DNA of 64,000 nucleotides from Microbacterium croceum (GCF_023091245.1 NZ_JAHWXN010000001.1:1798001-1862000); one strand, 5' to 3'. Counted from the stretch's first letter, positions 26,480-36,205 are shown. The notes: generated by a model from the sequence alone, not told the origin. Program-made: numbers and translations.

Positions 26480-27537
26480 AGGACGACCTCCTCGACGCTG
26501 ACGATCCTGTCGACCAAATAGCGGAAGGCCGCCGCGCACTGACTTTCGTCGCCCTCGACCTGGATGACCATATGGCCGACCGTGCGGTCTTGGATGTCGG
26601 TCATATCGGCGTGCAGGATGTTCACCCGCAGGCCGAAGTCGGAGATGAGAGCGCCGACGATCGGACTCGTCACCTCCTCGTCGAGGAATCTCAGCCGCCA
26701 CAGCGGGTGGCCGCCGACGGCACGACGCACCCGGTCCGGCAGCTCCTGCGGGATGACGGTTCCGACGAAGGCCTGTGCGGTGGCCGTCTGTGGGCGTACG
26801 AAGACGTCCATCACCGCGCCCTGCTCGATGATGCGTCCGCCCTCCATCACTGCGACGGAGTGGCAGAGATTCGTGATCACGTCCATCTCGTGCGTGACCA
26901 CGAGGATCGTCGTTCCGTACTCTCGGTTCACTCTCTTGAGGAGGTCGATGATCTGCAGGGTCGTCGAAGGGTCCAGGGCGCTCGTTGCCTCGTCGCACAG
27001 CAGCACGGCCGGATTGCGGATGATCGCACGTGCGATGCCGACGCGCTGCTTCTGTCCGCCGGAGAGCTGACCGGGGTAGGCGCCGAGCCGCGCACCGAGC
27101 CCGACGAACTCCAGCGCCTCGGTGGCGCGATCGCGGGCCTCGCGTCGTCCGATGCCGTCGAGTCGCAGCGGCAGGGCCACGTTGTCCAGGACCGTGACCG
27201 TGTCCAGCAGCTGGAACTGCTGGAAGATCATGGCGGTGTGCTTACGGGCCGCACGCAGCTCCGCGGTCGACAGCGAGGCGAGATCGACCCCGTCCACCTG
27301 GACGATCCCGGACGTCGGTGCCTCCAGCGCGTTGACCATCCTGATCAGGGTGCTCTTGCCGGCGCCGCTGTGCCCGATCACACCGAAGATGTCTCCTCGA
27401 CGAATCTCGACGGTCACATCGTCGAGGGCGGTGAGCTGTTCACCGCCGCGACCGTACCGACGCGTCACGCCTTCCAGCCTGACGGCGGTCGTCAGGACGG
27501 ACCCCGTGGTGCCGAGCTCATGACCCGACGCGGTCAT
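26476..27537 (-). CDS. metN: Methionine ABC transporter ATP-binding protein
   Basis: A 353-residue ATPase of the methionine importer. Walker A is GHSGAGKST, the Q-loop is FQQFQLLD, the signature is LSGGQKQR and Walker B is VLLCDEATSALD. The C-terminal NIL domain (about 270-353, VGALISDFGLRVNILHADMTD) binds methionine and gives transinhibition in E. coli MetN. The ATG overlaps the metQ stop by one base (TGATG). Confidence 0.96.
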   Translation of the reverse strand: MTASGHELGTTGSVLTTAVRLEGVTRRYGRGGEQLTALDDVTVEIRRGDIFGVIGHSGAGKSTLIRMVNALEAPTSGIVQVDGVDLASLSTAELRAARKHTAMIFQQFQLLDTVTVLDNVALPLRLDGIGRREARDRATEALEFVGLGARLGAYPGQLSGGQKQRVGIARAIIRNPAVLLCDEATSALDPSTTLQIIDLLKRVNREYGTTILVVTHEMDVITNLCHSVAVMEGGRIIEQGAVMDVFVRPQTATAQAFVGTVIPQELPDRVRRAVGGHPLWRLRFLDEEVTSPIVGALISDFGLRVNILHADMTDIQDRTVGHMVIQVEGDESQCAAAFRYLVDRIVSVEEVVL

Positions 27538-28394
27538 CAGCGCTCCAGGGCGGTCGGGAGGTGGTAGCCGTCGTACTGAGAGTTCGATGTGATGTAGTCG
27601 GCGAAGGCATCTGACTCGTATGCCGCCTCGATCGCCTTCGCCCAGTCGCTGTCGAGGTTCTTCTCATCGACCGCGACGACGACGGAGAACTCGTCGGTCA
27701 GATCCTCGAGCTGCAGCGCATCGGTGAGCTTCAGGCCTCCGGAGACGACGAAGTTGCCCTGGATCACGCTGTAGTCGACGTCTTCCAGCGCAGGAACCTG
27801 CTGCGCGTTCTCCATCTCGACGAAGGAGAGATCGTGGGGGTTCTTCACGACGTCGGCCAACGAGGTCGTGGCCGGATCGATGTCGTCGGAGAGGGTCACC
27901 CAGCCGACGGCCTCGAGCACCTTGAGCGCACGGTACTGATTCGCGGGCTGGTTCGGCACGGCGACGGTGGCTCCCTTGCCGACTTCGTCCAGGGTGGCCT
28001 TCTTACCGCCGAACAGTGCCATCGGCGGTCCCGGCACCTGCACCAGCGCGGCGTTGGAGAGGCCCTCCTGCTGGTTGATCGCCTCGAGATAGACAGGGTG
28101 CTGCATGATGTTCGCGTCGATCTCTCCATCGCTGAGCGCGACGTTCACGATGACGCCGTCGGTGAAGTCCTTCGTCTCCACCGTGTAGCCCTCCTCTTCG
28201 AGGATCGGCTCGATGCCCTCGGTGAACATCTCGAGGTACGGCCCGGGGTTGAAGCCGATCGTGATCGTCTTCTTGTCCGCGGCGGTCGAGCCGCTGTCGG
28301 CCGACGTCGACGGCGTCGAGGAGCAGCCGGCTGCGAGGACGGCGACGAGGGCAGTGGTTGCGGACAGGGCGATGACGCGGCTGGTGCGACGCAT
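27537..28394 (-). CDS. metQ: Methionine-binding lipoprotein
   Basis: A 285-residue substrate-binding lipoprotein of the NlpA/MetQ family. The signal peptide ends in the lipobox LAAGC (Cys near residue 24). The mature domain carries the family words KTITIGFNPGPYLEMF, DGEIDANIMQHPVYLEAIN and FVEMENAQQVPAL, which line the methionine pocket. ATG 28394 with a CGGAG site; a longer upstream reading lacks one. It is the first gene of the operon. A TAGGTT hexamer at 28432-28437 (minus strand) is a possible -10, leaving a leader of about 30 bases, too short for a SAM riboswitch. Confidence 0.95.
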   Translation of the reverse strand: MRRTSRVIALSATTALVAVLAAGCSSTPSTSADSGSTAADKKTITIGFNPGPYLEMFTEGIEPILEEEGYTVETKDFTDGVIVNVALSDGEIDANIMQHPVYLEAINQQEGLSNAALVQVPGPPMALFGGKKATLDEVGKGATVAVPNQPANQYRALKVLEAVGWVTLSDDIDPATTSLADVVKNPHDLSFVEMENAQQVPALEDVDYSVIQGNFVVSGGLKLTDALQLEDLTDEFSVVVAVDEKNLDSDWAKAIEAAYESDAFADYITSNSQYDGYHLPTALER

Positions 28395-28520
28395 GGGAGA
28401 CTCCGGGGAGAGAGGATGGGCGGGCCTCTCGAACCTAACGGCCGAGATGACCGGCGACGACATCCTGTTACGAACCGTGTCGACGCGATCCGACCGGCCG
28501 GCCCCGGCGTCGAAGGACCG

Positions 28521-29258
28521 CTAGAGAGGCACGCCCAAAGAGGGAGACAGCGGGGCGAGTGCGATGAGCAGGCAGGCGGTCCAGTGACAGAGGAAGGCCA
28601 GCACCGTGCAGACGTGGAAGATCTCGTGGAAGCCGAAGTGCCCGGGCCACGGGTTGGGCTTCTTGAGCGCGTAGACGACGGCGCCGCCGGTGTAGAGCAG
28701 CCCTCCGACGATCACCAGGATCATCATGGCGACGTTGGCCGCGAACAGGTCGGCCATGAACATCACAGCCGCCCAGCCCATGAGCAGGTAGAGGGCGACG
28801 TACAGCCAACGCGGGGCATGGATCCAGAAGACGCGGAACAGGATGCCGACCACGGTGCCGCCCCACACGAGGCTCAGCAGCAGCGTGCCCTTCCCCGGAG
28901 GGAGGGCGAGCGTGGCGAGCGGCGTGTAGGTCCCGGCGATCAGCAGGAAGATGTTGGCGTGATCGATCCGTTTCAGGATCAGCTTGACGCGGGGCTTCCA
29001 GTCGAAGCGGTGGTACAGGGCGGAGTTACCGAAAAGCAGCAGCGAGCTCGCCATGAACACCGCGGCCGACCACTTCGCCGCGCCGCCTTGGGCGACGATG
29101 ATCAGCACGATGCCCGCCACGATGGCAACAGGGAAGGTGCCCGCGTGGATCCAGCCGCGCCAGGTCGGACGGATCTCCGCTGTTGCGTCGTCGACGGCGG
29201 CGGCATCGAGGAGCGGCAGCTGAGGGAGGTCCGCGCCGGCGGATTCGGGTGTGCTCAC
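28521..29258 (-). CDS. Hemolysin III family (PAQR/TrhA) membrane protein
   Basis: A 245-residue seven-helix membrane protein. The conserved PAQR residues are visible: SALYHRFDWKP after helix 2, the RIDHANIFLLIAGTYTPL segment, and FGFHEIFHVCTVLAF near the end with the predicted metal-binding histidines. Members act as hydrolases in membrane lipid homeostasis. Leaderless by context: the complement of ACTCTA (29265-29270), reading TAGAGT, ends six bases before the GTG start at 29258. Confidence 0.92.
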   Translation of the reverse strand: MSTPESAGADLPQLPLLDAAAVDDATAEIRPTWRGWIHAGTFPVAIVAGIVLIIVAQGGAAKWSAAVFMASSLLLFGNSALYHRFDWKPRVKLILKRIDHANIFLLIAGTYTPLATLALPPGKGTLLLSLVWGGTVVGILFRVFWIHAPRWLYVALYLLMGWAAVMFMADLFAANVAMMILVIVGGLLYTGGAVVYALKKPNPWPGHFGFHEIFHVCTVLAFLCHWTACLLIALAPLSPSLGVPL

Positions 29259-29339
29259 AGCCTCACTCTAGGTGGGTGCGCATGCCCGGAGCCGTACATA
29301 TCCTCAGCTTCCCGGGGGTCGGCACGGTAGCGTAGGGAG

Positions 29340-30122
29340 GTGATTTCACGCGACAGCCAAGGGCGAGGGCCGCTATACCGGCTCTACAGCAATCGGCTAC
29401 GCCGCCAGCTGGATTCCGCCTCGGTGCCGCACCACGTCGCCATGATGATCGACGGCAATCGTCGATGGGCTCGGCAGCTCGGCTACGCCACGCCGGCGGA
29501 GGGACATCGGGCCGGTGCGGCCAAGATGCATGAGTTCCTCGGATGGTGCGACGAGCTCGGGGTGCGCGTCGTCTCGCTGTACCTGCTCTCGAGCGACAAC
29601 CTGCGCAAACGCGACTCTGCGGAGCTGGCCGATCTGATCGAGATCATCGCGGAGCTCGCCGAGGCGCTTTCGCGAGAGGGCAACTGGCGCGTCCAGCATG
29701 TGGGCCGCGCCGACATCCTTCCGCCCGAGCTGGCCCGGGTCCTCGCTGCCGCGGAGGAGCGCACCAAAGGACACACCGGACTCCACGTGAACCTGGCCGT
29801 CGGCTACGGAGGCCGCAACGAGATCGTCGATGCGGTGCGCAGCATCATCGTCGCGCACGAGGCGTCCGGCGGCACGCTGGAAGACCTGGCGGCGCATCTC
29901 ACGCCGGAGATGATCGGTGAGCACCTGTATACAGGCGGACAGCCCGACCCCGATCTCGTCATCCGCACGAGTGGTGAGCAGCGGCTCAGCGACTTCCTGC
30001 TCTGGCAGAGCGCTCACAGCGAGTTCTACTTCGTCGAGGCCCTGGGCCCGGACCTTCGCCAGGTCGACTTCCTGCGCGCGATCCGAGACTACGCGGATCG
30101 TGATCGGCGCTTCGGACGCTGA
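29340..30122 (+). CDS. uppS: Isoprenyl (polyprenyl) diphosphate synthase, cis type
   Basis: A 260-residue cis-prenyltransferase that builds the undecaprenyl or decaprenyl carrier lipid for the cell wall. The catalytic Asp38 lies in MMIDGNRRWA, and the family motifs LYLLSSDNLRKR, GYGGRNEIVDA and DLVIRTSGEQRLSDFLLWQ are complete, ending with the conserved SEFYFVE. The GTG start at 29340 is part of the sequence GGAGGTG, so it cannot use that as its own ribosome site; TAGCGT (29328-29333) ends six bases before it, which fits a leaderless mRNA. It may be the Z-decaprenyl or short-chain member found in actinobacteria. Confidence 0.93.
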   Translation: MISRDSQGRGPLYRLYSNRLRRQLDSASVPHHVAMMIDGNRRWARQLGYATPAEGHRAGAAKMHEFLGWCDELGVRVVSLYLLSSDNLRKRDSAELADLIEIIAELAEALSREGNWRVQHVGRADILPPELARVLAAAEERTKGHTGLHVNLAVGYGGRNEIVDAVRSIIVAHEASGGTLEDLAAHLTPEMIGEHLYTGGQPDPDLVIRTSGEQRLSDFLLWQSAHSEFYFVEALGPDLRQVDFLRAIRDYADRDRRFGR

Positions 30123-30254
30123 GTCGCCACACGCGCGGCGGTGTCGTGGTGACGGCACGGGGAGCGTCCGTGCGCCGGTATGGATCAGGTCACGGTCGCG
30201 TTCCTCGGTGAGACGTTGACGGTGTCCGGCAACGAGACGTTCATCAGGTCGTAA

Positions 30255-30415
30255 CGAATCGCTGGCGTGTCTACGCACTGATATGTCGGTGACTGGTCGT
30301 ACCTTCTAGGCATCGGGCAAGGAGCCCGGTCGAGTCGGCCTTCAGGTTAGCGACTCGTGGCCCCTGGTCGACTCGTTTCGAATAGCCGGGAATTCTCCCG
30401 GGTCGGGAGTGGGTC
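30255..30415 (+). promoter_or_regulatory. Long structured leader upstream of phoH (candidate)
   Basis: The 293-base gap between uppS and phoH contains helices: CGGGC/GCCCG around 30314-30327, CCGGGA (30386-30391)/TCCCGG (30396-30401) just before the GGGAG ribosome site, and CGAGTCG (30331-30337), which can pair perfectly with either of two CGACTCG copies (30351-30357 or 30369-30375). Mutually exclusive pairing of this sort is typical of attenuators. A 24-codon frame (ATG 30180 to TAA 30254, MDQVTVAFLGETLTVSGNE...) precedes it and may be a leader peptide or remnant. Confidence 0.35.
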
Positions 30416-31801
30416 GTGACCTCACGTACAGCGCAGCAGTCCACCAGCACCGCGCAGCAGTCCACCCGTAAGACGACGGCAAGGCGAGCAGCCTCCGCAG
30501 AGCCTGATCAGGACCTGCGGACCTACGTGCTCGACACGTCCGTCCTGTTGAGCGATCCGCAGGCGTTCTTCCGCTTCGCAGAGCATTCGGTCGTGCTCCC
30601 GGTCGTCGTCATCTCGGAGCTCGAGGGCAAGCGCCACGATCCGGAGATCGGCTACTTCGCCCGGCAGGCGCTGCGGCACCTCGACGACCTGCGTATCGAG
30701 CACGGCCGACTGGACTTCCCGGTGGAGGTCGGCGAAGGCGGCACGCTGCGCGTCGAGCTCGCCAACACCGACTCCTCCGTCCTCCCCGCCGGCATCCGGC
30801 TCAGCGACAACGACACCCGCATCCTCTCGGTCGCGATGCACCTCGCCCAGGACGGACAGGACGTCACGATCGTCTCCAAGGACCTGCCGATGCGCGTGAA
30901 AGCGGCCTCGCTCGGTCTGCGCGCGGAGGAGTACCTCGCCGAGCAGGCGGTTGACTCGGGCTGGACGGGCATCACCACGCTCGATCTCTCCGGAGACGAC
31001 ATCAGCGACCTCTACGAGAGCGAGGTCGGGATCAGTGAAGATGCGCGGGGACTCCCGATCAACACCGGCCTCATCATCCACTCGGAGCGGGGCTCGGCGC
31101 TCGGACGCGTGACAGGGGACGGCGAGTACCGCCTGGTGCGCGGCGACCGCGACATCTTCGGGATGCACGGGCGCTCCGCAGAGCAGCGCATCGCCATCGA
31201 CCTGCTGCTCGATCAGGAGGTCGGCATCGTGTCGCTTGGCGGGCGCGCCGGCACCGGCAAGTCGGCGCTCGCCCTGTGCGCCGGCCTCGAGGCGGTGCTG
31301 GAGCGGCAGCAGCAGAAGAAGATCATCGTCTTCCGCCCGCTCTTCGCGGTCGGCGGCCAGGAGCTCGGCTACCTCCCCGGCGACCAGGGCGAGAAGATGG
31401 GGCCCTGGGGGCAGGCGGTCTTCGACACGCTCGGTTCCGTGGTGTCCGGCAACGTCGTCGAGGAAGTCATCGAACGGGGCCTGCTCGAGGTGCTGCCGCT
31501 GACGCACATCCGCGGACGCTCGCTCCACGACGCCTTCGTGATCGTGGATGAGGCGCAGTCGCTGGAGCGCAACGTGCTCCTCACGGTCTTGAGCCGGATG
31601 GGGCAGAACTCCCGGGTGATCCTCACACACGATGTCGGCCAGCGCGACAACCTGCGCGTCGGACGCCACGACGGCATCGCCAGCGTGATCGAGACCCTCA
31701 AAGGACACGACCTGTTCGGACATGTGACGCTGATGCGCTCGGAGCGCTCGGCGATCGCAGCCCTCGTCACCGAGCTGCTGGAGGGCGGAGAGCTCAGCTG
31801 A
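30416..31801 (+). CDS. phoH: PhoH-family ATPase with N-terminal PIN domain (PhoH2)
   Basis: A 461-residue cytoplasmic protein. The N-terminal PIN ribonuclease-like domain starts with [12 protein letters not shown] (Asp40) and contains [12 protein letters not shown] and [13 protein letters not shown] with the acidic metal ligands; the C-terminal PhoH ATPase/helicase domain has Walker [12 protein letters not shown] near residues 275-285 and Walker [11 protein letters not shown]. PhoH2 proteins act as sequence-specific RNA helicase/ribonucleases in mycobacteria. Residues 5-17 contain an imperfect tandem repeat (TAQQST twice) encoded by a 21-base duplication. GTG start after GGGAG. Confidence 0.94.
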   Translation: MTSRTAQQSTSTAQQSTRKTTARRAASAEPDQDLRTYVLDTSVLLSDPQAFFRFAEHSVVLPVVVISELEGKRHDPEIGYFARQALRHLDDLRIEHGRLDFPVEVGEGGTLRVELANTDSSVLPAGIRLSDNDTRILSVAMHLAQDGQDVTIVSKDLPMRVKAASLGLRAEEYLAEQAVDSGWTGITTLDLSGDDISDLYESEVGISEDARGLPINTGLIIHSERGSALGRVTGDGEYRLVRGDRDIFGMHGRSAEQRIAIDLLLDQEVGIVSLGGRAGTGKSALALCAGLEAVLERQQQKKIIVFRPLFAVGGQELGYLPGDQGEKMGPWGQAVFDTLGSVVSGNVVEEVIERGLLEVLPLTHIRGRSLHDAFVIVDEAQSLERNVLLTVLSRMGQNSRVILTHDVGQRDNLRVGRHDGIASVIETLKGHDLFGHVTLMRSERSAIAALVTELLEGGELS

Positions 31802-31814
31802 CGCCGGGAAGGGG

Positions 31815-31846
31815 ACAGCGGATGCCGTGCACTCGGCATCCGCTGT
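31815..31846 (+). terminator. Terminator of phoH
   Basis: A 13-base-pair perfect stem, ACAGCGGATGCCG (31815-31827) and CGGCATCCGCTGT (31834-31846), six-base loop, 14 bases after the phoH stop. Confidence 0.85.
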
Positions 31847-31887
31847 TCTGCATTCGCGGCGATACAGGCAGGCCGACGCAGACGGAA

Positions 31888-31930
31888 ACGGCGGATGCCG
31901 CGAGGAACGAGTCCGCGCGGCATCCGCCGT
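31888..31930 (-). terminator. Terminator of fumC
   Basis: A 15-base-pair perfect stem, ACGGCGGATGCCGCG (31888-31902) and its complement (31916-31930), 13-base loop. Read on the minus strand it is followed by TTTCCGTC, a weak T tract. It faces the phoH terminator, forming a double barrier between converging genes. Confidence 0.85.
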
Positions 31931-31947
31931 GTGTCATGCGTCGAGGA

Positions 31948-33342
31948 TCAACCGGGGTGGGTCATCGACAGCAGGTCGAGCTTCTCGTCGAGCTGCTCGA
32001 GCGTGAGGTCGCCGCGCTCGACATAGCCGAGGTCGATCACGGCATCGCGCACCGTGATGCCCTTGGCGACGGAGTGCTTGGCGATCTTGGCCGCCGCCTC
32101 GTACCCGATGAGCTTGTTCAGCGGGGTCACGATCGAGGGGCTCATGCCGGCGAATGCCGCGGCGCGCTCGAGGTTGGCCTGCAGGCCGTCGATCGTCTTG
32201 TCGGCGAGCACGCGCGAGGCGTTCGAGAGCAGACGGATCGACTCCAGGAGGGCGGTGCCCATCACCGGGATCGCGACGTTCAGCTCGAAGGAGCCGGACG
32301 CGCCGGCCCAGGCTACGGTTGCGTCATTGCCGATGACCCGGGCGCACACCATGAGCACGGCCTCCGGGACGACCGGGTTGACCTTGCCGGGCATGATCGA
32401 CGAGCCGGGCTGCAGGTCGGGGATGTGGAGCTCACCCAGGCCCGTGTTGGGGCCGGAGCCCATCCAGCGCAGATCGTTGTTGATCTTCGTCAGCGACACC
32501 GCGATCGTGCGGAGTGCTCCGGACGCCTCGACGAGGGCGTCGCGGTTCGCCTGCGCCTCGAAGTGGTCCTTCGCCTCGGTGATCGGCAGCTCGGTCTCGG
32601 CGGCGAGCAGCGCGATGACCTTCTGCGGGAAGCCGAGGGGAGTGTTGATCCCGGTGCCGACCGCGGTGCCGCCCAGCGGAACCTCGGCGACGCGGGGGAG
32701 AGCGGACTGCACGCGCTCGATGCCGAGACGGAGCTGGCGGGCGTAGCCGCCGAACTCCTGGCCGAGCGTGACGGGGGTGGCGTCCATCAGGTGCGTGCGC
32801 CCGGACTTGACGGCGTCCTTCCACAGCTCCGCCTTCGCCTCCATCGCCACCGCGAGGTGGTCCAGAGCGGGGATGAGCGTATCGATGAGGGCCTGCGTCA
32901 CCGCGATGTGCACAGAGGTCGGGAACACGTCGTTCGAGGACTGCGATGCGTTCACGTGGTCGTTGGGGTGCACGTTGGCGCCGAGGATGCGGGTGGCGAG
33001 CGTCGCCAGCACCTCGTTCATGTTCATATTCGACGAGGTGCCGGAGCCGGTCTGGTACGTGTCGACCGGGAACTCGCCGTCGTGGGCACCGGAGGCGACC
33101 TGGTCCGCGGCCTGTGCGATCGCATCCGCGATGGCGCCGTCGAGGGTGCCGAGCTCCTTGTTCGCGAGCGCCGCTGCCTTCTTGATGCGGGCGAGGGCGG
33201 CGATCTGCGTTGACTCCAGCCCCTTGCCCGAGATCGGGAAGTTCTCCACGGCGCGCTGCGTCTGCGCTCCGTAGAGCGCGTTCACGGGCACGCGCACCTC
33301 ACCCATGGTGTCGTGCTCGATGCGGTATTCGCTGTCGGTCAT
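31948..33342 (-). CDS. fumC: Fumarate hydratase, class II
   Basis: A 464-residue TCA-cycle enzyme interconverting fumarate and malate. The three family regions are present: [13 protein letters not shown] near residue 98, [19 protein letters not shown] with the active-site Asn/His near 127-145, and the lyase signature [12 protein letters not shown] near 314-325. Iron-free class II type. ATG 33342 overlaps the carbonic anhydrase stop as ATGA, making it the last gene of the xseB-DUF4245-carbonic anhydrase-fumC chain. Confidence 0.97.
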   Translation of the reverse strand: MTDSEYRIEHDTMGEVRVPVNALYGAQTQRAVENFPISGKGLESTQIAALARIKKAAALANKELGTLDGAIADAIAQAADQVASGAHDGEFPVDTYQTGSGTSSNMNMNEVLATLATRILGANVHPNDHVNASQSSNDVFPTSVHIAVTQALIDTLIPALDHLAVAMEAKAELWKDAVKSGRTHLMDATPVTLGQEFGGYARQLRLGIERVQSALPRVAEVPLGGTAVGTGINTPLGFPQKVIALLAAETELPITEAKDHFEAQANRDALVEASGALRTIAVSLTKINNDLRWMGSGPNTGLGELHIPDLQPGSSIMPGKVNPVVPEAVLMVCARVIGNDATVAWAGASGSFELNVAIPVMGTALLESIRLLSNASRVLADKTIDGLQANLERAAAFAGMSPSIVTPLNKLIGYEAAAKIAKHSVAKGITVRDAVIDLGYVERGDLTLEQLDEKLDLLSMTHPG

Positions 33343-33998
33343 TCCGATGCCTCCTGAGATTCGGGGTCGATCCCCACAGTGATGACGGGCACGGCCGTGC
33401 CCTCGGCCAGACGGTAGTTGGCGCCGACGATGCCGAGACGGCCTTCGGCGACGGCGTTGCTGATCAGCTCGGATGACTGGAGCAGGTCGGCCACGGTGTT
33501 GCGCAGGTGCTCCTGGCCGACGAGCTCGGCATCGATCTCGTCGACCGTGGTGCCGCCGTTCTCGACCAGCACCTTGCGGGCGGCGGGAACGATCGGGGAG
33601 ATGAGCTTCCAGATGTGCGGCGGGAGCGGAGCGGCGTCGATGGCGGTGCCGTCGATCGCTGCGCGCACCGCGCCGCAGGAGTCATGGGCGAGTACGACGA
33701 TCAGGGGGACGTCGAGCACCGCGACCGCGTACTCGAGGCTCGCGACGATCGACTCGCCGATCACCTGACCGGCGTTGCGCACGACGAAGAGGTCGCCGAG
33801 GCCGAGATCGAAGATGATCTCGGCGGCCAGACGCGAGTCCGAGCAGCCGAAGAGCGTCGCCACCGGGTTCTGCGCGGCGGCCAGGTCTTTGCGGCGGGCG
33901 ACATCCTGGTTCGGGTGTCGAGGTTCGTCTGCGACGAACCGACGGTTGCCGTCTTGCATCTGCTGCCAGGCTGCTGCCGGGGTGAGGGCGTGCGTCAT
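33339..33998 (-). CDS. Beta-class carbonic anhydrase
   Basis: A 219-residue zinc enzyme hydrating CO2 to bicarbonate. The metal and catalytic residues are intact: Cys52, Asp54 and Arg56 in GCSDSR, and His105 with Cys108 in HDSCGAV. The N-terminal helix [13 protein letters not shown] is typical of the plant-type clade. The ATG at 33998 overlaps the DUF4245 stop as ATGA. Bicarbonate supply may serve anaplerotic reactions that feed fumarase downstream. Confidence 0.95.
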   Translation of the reverse strand: MTHALTPAAAWQQMQDGNRRFVADEPRHPNQDVARRKDLAAAQNPVATLFGCSDSRLAAEIIFDLGLGDLFVVRNAGQVIGESIVASLEYAVAVLDVPLIVVLAHDSCGAVRAAIDGTAIDAAPLPPHIWKLISPIVPAARKVLVENGGTTVDEIDAELVGQEHLRNTVADLLQSSELISNAVAEGRLGIVGANYRLAEGTAVPVITVGIDPESQEASE

Positions 33999-34639
33999 TG
34001 TGCCTCCGAGAGTGCGCGGATCTGCGGAACGAGGGACTCGGCGAGATCGGCGGTGGATGCCGCCGATCGTGCGCCGTAGAGAAGGACGTAGTCGTCGCCG
34101 GCCTGCGTGCCGATGGCGTAGGTGATGTTCTGCTCCGCTCCGGCCCCGCCTGGCTGATAGACATCCCAGTCCAGGCCGTCGATGCGGACGGTGTCCGTCG
34201 GAGCGATGCCGTTCAGCCGCTGCGGAGCCCAGCTCGAGTCGGCGTCGAACGCCTGAGCGAGGCGGATGTACCCACGCTCGTCTTGGTCTGCCGGTGCCAG
34301 AGTCACATCCCACACGACCGTCGCCCCGCTCGTGAGATTCGCCGCGTTGACGCGCCAGAAATCCCCGAGCTCCGGGACGATCACCGGGCTTCCCATGGTC
34401 GATTCGACGTCGGCGGCGATGCCTGCGAGGTCGATCGCCTTGGCTTCGGTGGGCTCGCCGCGGGGAACCGCGAAGATGATCACGGCGACGACGGCCACCG
34501 TGACCAGAAGCGCAGCGATCAGGTTTCGCATCGTCTGGCTCGAGCGATACGCCTTGCTGGACGCGGCCTTGCGAGCTGCGGTCTCCTCGGGCGTCTCGGG
34601 GCGGCCCAGCTCGGCGACGATAGGGGCCGGCTTGTTCAT
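33995..34639 (-). CDS. DUF4245 membrane protein
   Basis: A 214-residue protein with a cytoplasmic N-terminus (about 38 residues), one transmembrane helix (about 39-58, [20 protein letters not shown]) and an extracytoplasmic DUF4245 domain with the signature [12 protein letters not shown] and GYIRLAQAF. Nearly always located between xseB and fumC/carbonic anhydrase in actinobacteria, with unknown function. ATG 34639 overlaps the xseB stop. Confidence 0.88.
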   Translation of the reverse strand: MNKPAPIVAELGRPETPEETAARKAASSKAYRSSQTMRNLIAALLVTVAVVAVIIFAVPRGEPTEAKAIDLAGIAADVESTMGSPVIVPELGDFWRVNAANLTSGATVVWDVTLAPADQDERGYIRLAQAFDADSSWAPQRLNGIAPTDTVRIDGLDWDVYQPGGAGAEQNITYAIGTQAGDDYVLLYGARSAASTADLAESLVPQIRALSEAQ

Positions 34640-34866
34640 GACTCGTCCTCATCGGATGCGGCGGCGCGAGCGGCGTCGAGGCGGCGCTTCGCACCCAGGA
34701 GCCACTCCTCGCACCGGGCCGCGAGGGCCTCTCCGCGCTCCCAGAGAGCGAGGGACTGCTCGAGTGTGGGAGCACCCTGCTCGAGTTCGGCGACGACCTT
34801 GACCAACTCGTCACGGGCTGCCTCGAACGACAGCGTCTCCACAGGGGTGTCGTTCAGAGCGCTCAC
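34636..34866 (-). CDS. xseB: Exodeoxyribonuclease VII small subunit
   Basis: A 76-residue helical hairpin protein that binds XseA and sets ExoVII activity on single-stranded DNA. The family core [19 protein letters not shown] and [22 protein letters not shown] is complete. GTG start; the minus-strand hexamer TAGGAT (34873-34878) ends six bases before it, so transcription may restart here separately from xseA, 61 bases upstream. Confidence 0.95.
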   Translation of the reverse strand: MSALNDTPVETLSFEAARDELVKVVAELEQGAPTLEQSLALWERGEALAARCEEWLLGAKRRLDAARAAASDEDES

Positions 34867-34927
34867 TCCTCCATCCTACGGCGTGCGGCTGACAGTCACG
34901 CCGGTCGGAGGGCGGGGTGCCGCCGGC

Positions 34928-36205
34928 TCAGGAGTCCTCGGCGATCTCGCCCTCGGAGCGCGCGGCCACGGATCCTCTGTCGAGCGTGATCGTCAGGGCG
35001 GTGCCGGACGGCGCATCTGCAGCATCGCGCAGGATCACACCGCCGTCGAGGTGCGCGATCGCGTAGCCACGGGCCAGTGTGGCCGCGGGCGAGAGCGCGC
35101 GCAGAGATGCGCGGAGCTCGCTCGTGCGACGGCCCGCGGCGTCGAGGTGCCTGGTCATGGTCTCGCGTCCGCGGGAGAGCAGCAGCCACAGCTCCTGGGC
35201 CCGCGCGTCGATGATCGGGGCGGGGGAGCGCAGCACCGGGCGCGAGCGCAGCTGCTCCAGCTGGGCGATGTCATGTGACAGGCGCTGCGTGATGCGCGTG
35301 GTCGACCGCGAGCGCAGCTGGGCGATCAGCGCGCGTTGCTCGCCCACATCCGGCACGACCCGCTTCGCCGCGTCTGTCGGGGTGGACGCACGCAGGTCGG
35401 CGACATCGTCGAGCAGGGGGTGATCGTTCTCGTGCCCGATCGCGCTGACGACGGGAGTGGATGCCGCAGCGACCGCACGCACCAGGCGTTCATCGCTGAA
35501 TCCGAGCAGCGTCTGCGGGTCGCCGCCGCCGCGGGCGATGACGATCACGTCGACCTCGGGGTCGGCATCCAGGCGGGCGAGAGCGGCGAGGGTGTCCGGA
35601 ACGCAGCGGTCGCCCTGCACCGCCGCGTACTCGGTGCGGAAGCGCACCTGGGGCCAGCGCAGCTCGGCGTTGCGGTGCACGTCTTTCTCAGCGTCCGACC
35701 GTTCGCCGGTGATGAGTCCGATGACGTGCGGGAGGAACGGCAGCCGCTTCTTGCGTGAGGGGTCGAACAGGCCTTCCTTACGGAGCTGGGCGCGCAGCTT
35801 CTCGAGCCGCTCGAGCTGGTCGCCCAACCCGACGTGCTTCATGGCCGACACCGTGAAGCTGAAGTCTCCGGCCTTGATGAAGTAGTCCGCCTTGACGGCG
35901 GCGACGACGTGATCGCCGATGCCGAGGTCGGAGGGGATGCGCCCACGCACGCTCGACCACACGCGGATCGAGATCTGCGCGTCGGACTGCGTGTCCTTCA
36001 GGCGTGCGAAGACGTTGCCGCCGCGCACATTCCATGAGGTGATCTCGCCTTCGACCCAGACGGTGTTCCAGCGTGCGATGAAGTCACGGATCGTCCCGTT
36101 GAGACGGGCGACCGAGGTCGGCGCCTCCGCTGTGGAATCGCGCGGAGCGACCGCATCCGCGGGGGGAGCTTCGCCCGCACCCTGCGCGGCTTCGAACACT
36201 GTCAT
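34928..36205 (-). CDS. xseA: Exodeoxyribonuclease VII large subunit
   Basis: A 425-residue nuclease subunit. An N-terminal OB-fold (VWVEGEITSWNVRGGNVFARLKD, about 49-72) binds single-stranded DNA, and the catalytic domain carries VIGLITGERSDAEKDVHRN and the VIVIARGGGDPQTLLGF and VVSAIGHENDHPLLDDVADLR motifs conserved in ExoVII. ATG 36205 with a CAGGAG site. Divergent from ispH. The short Ala/Pro-rich N-terminal extension (residues 1-30) is common in actinobacteria. Confidence 0.95.
   Translation of the reverse strand: MTVFEAAQGAGEAPPADAVAPRDSTAEAPTSVARLNGTIRDFIARWNTVWVEGEITSWNVRGGNVFARLKDTQSDAQISIRVWSSVRGRIPSDLGIGDHVVAAVKADYFIKAGDFSFTVSAMKHVGLGDQLERLEKLRAQLRKEGLFDPSRKKRLPFLPHVIGLITGERSDAEKDVHRNAELRWPQVRFRTEYAAVQGDRCVPDTLAALARLDADPEVDVIVIARGGGDPQTLLGFSDERLVRAVAAASTPVVSAIGHENDHPLLDDVADLRASTPTDAAKRVVPDVGEQRALIAQLRSRSTTRITQRLSHDIAQLEQLRSRPVLRSPAPIIDARAQELWLLLSRGRETMTRHLDAAGRRTSELRASLRALSPAATLARGYAIAHLDGGVILRDAADAPSGTALTITLDRGSVAARSEGEIAEDS

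Noticed and set aside
28395..28520. SAM riboswitch before metQ
   Set aside because: The leader from the probable -10 is only about 30 bases and shows no SAM riboswitch pairing pattern.
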